Part shown: piece by piece, positions 63,875 through 64,000 of the stretch
How the letters are laid out: every line of letters starts with the position of its first letter
How positions within the stretch are numbered: the first letter of the stretch is position 1
Assembly: GCF_026191725.2 (NCBI RefSeq)
Contig: NZ_CP120863.1
Coordinates: 5,560,001-5,624,000, forward strand
DNA from: Roseibium porphyridii
GTDB taxonomy: Bacteria > Pseudomonadota > Alphaproteobacteria > Rhizobiales > Stappiaceae
Length of the DNA stretch: 64,000 bases
Direction: 5' to 3'
Translations under genes and position numbers: made by a program
The notes under the pieces: generated by a model
What the model was told of the DNA's origin: nothing
The model's input: the letters and a program-made list of their open reading frames with translations, nothing else
Databases searched by the model: none

Positions 63875-64000
63875 CTTTCCTTCTCTTCAACCATGGAGCA
63901 GGTGCCCCAACGTGAAGTCAGAATAGAAGGTGCGGGATTCCCGGTCTGTGACGAGGATTACGAAGTTTGCAAATCCGATTTCTTGCTACAGACACGCTGC

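Noticed and set aside
1..64000. CRISPR arrays, insertion sequences, prophage genes, tRNA or rRNA genes
   Set aside because: No regularly spaced repeats, transposase or phage protein motifs, or cloverleaf-type sequences were noticed in reading both strands.

Overview
The window looks like the chromosome (or a large chromid) of a denitrifying marine alphaproteobacterium. The pointers are moderate-to-high GC, dense operons with many 4-base ATGA start/stop overlaps, an ALA synthase (HemA) rather than the glutamate route, NnrS/NnrU proteins, a Tat-exported NosZ and a NirS-type nitrite reductase. A Stappiaceae or Roseobacter-like relative (Roseibium/Labrenzia type) fits best, but that is an inference from gene content. 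No tRNA, rRNA, IS element, prophage or CRISPR array was seen.

Layout. 1-2808: end of a sugar ABC transporter operon followed by a cytochrome b561-like protein and an SMP-30 lactonase. 3043-3438: a lone VOC protein. 3568-8698: anaerobic ubiquinone block, ubiD-ubiX leftward and ubiT-ubiU-ubiV plus a small unknown gene rightward. 8736-10853: divergent nnrU and nnrS. 10993-19715: complete nosRZDFYLX operon for N2O reduction. 19783-28370: leftward nirE-C-F-DL-G-H-J-N operon for heme d1, ending in a CbiX-like chelatase and two small membrane proteins. 28583-32728: leftward nirS, an unusual NapC/NirT-EB_dh fusion cytochrome and a cupredoxin. 33061-38519: rightward norCBQDEF. 38509-41191: a DUF4202 gene, a Dnr/NnrR-type Crp/Fnr regulator and hemA. 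Thus 3.5-41 kb is essentially one denitrification island.

The island is tied together by 14-bp Fnr/Dnr-type palindromes (TTGAY-N4-RTCAA-like) found before ubiT/ubiD, nnrU/nnrS, nosR, nirE, nirS, norC and hemA. A further copy, identical to the norC site, lies inside nirG. The regulator at 39066-39773 lacks the Fnr iron-sulfur cysteines and is the obvious candidate to read them. The proposed logic is that low oxygen or NO induces the nitrite, NO and N2O reductases, heme supply (HemA, NirE), copper/flavin maturation (NosDFYL, NosX) and O2-independent ubiquinone synthesis (UbiTUV) together.

41296-46098 is a leftward form II CO-dehydrogenase-like operon (coxG-S-L-M), facing a FIST protein / hybrid histidine kinase pair and a NarL-type response regulator. 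49960-63874 is ordinary mixed content: a possible caspase-like orphan, Ada, PanC-PanB, a secreted esterase, an AraC regulator, a second VOC protein, a membrane adenylate cyclase, a NitT/TauT-type ABC transporter, a NIT-GAF-GGDEF diguanylate cyclase, a GNAT enzyme and a small acidic protein.

All calls rest on reading the sequence and on remembered family features. No database search, structure prediction or composition calculation was run.
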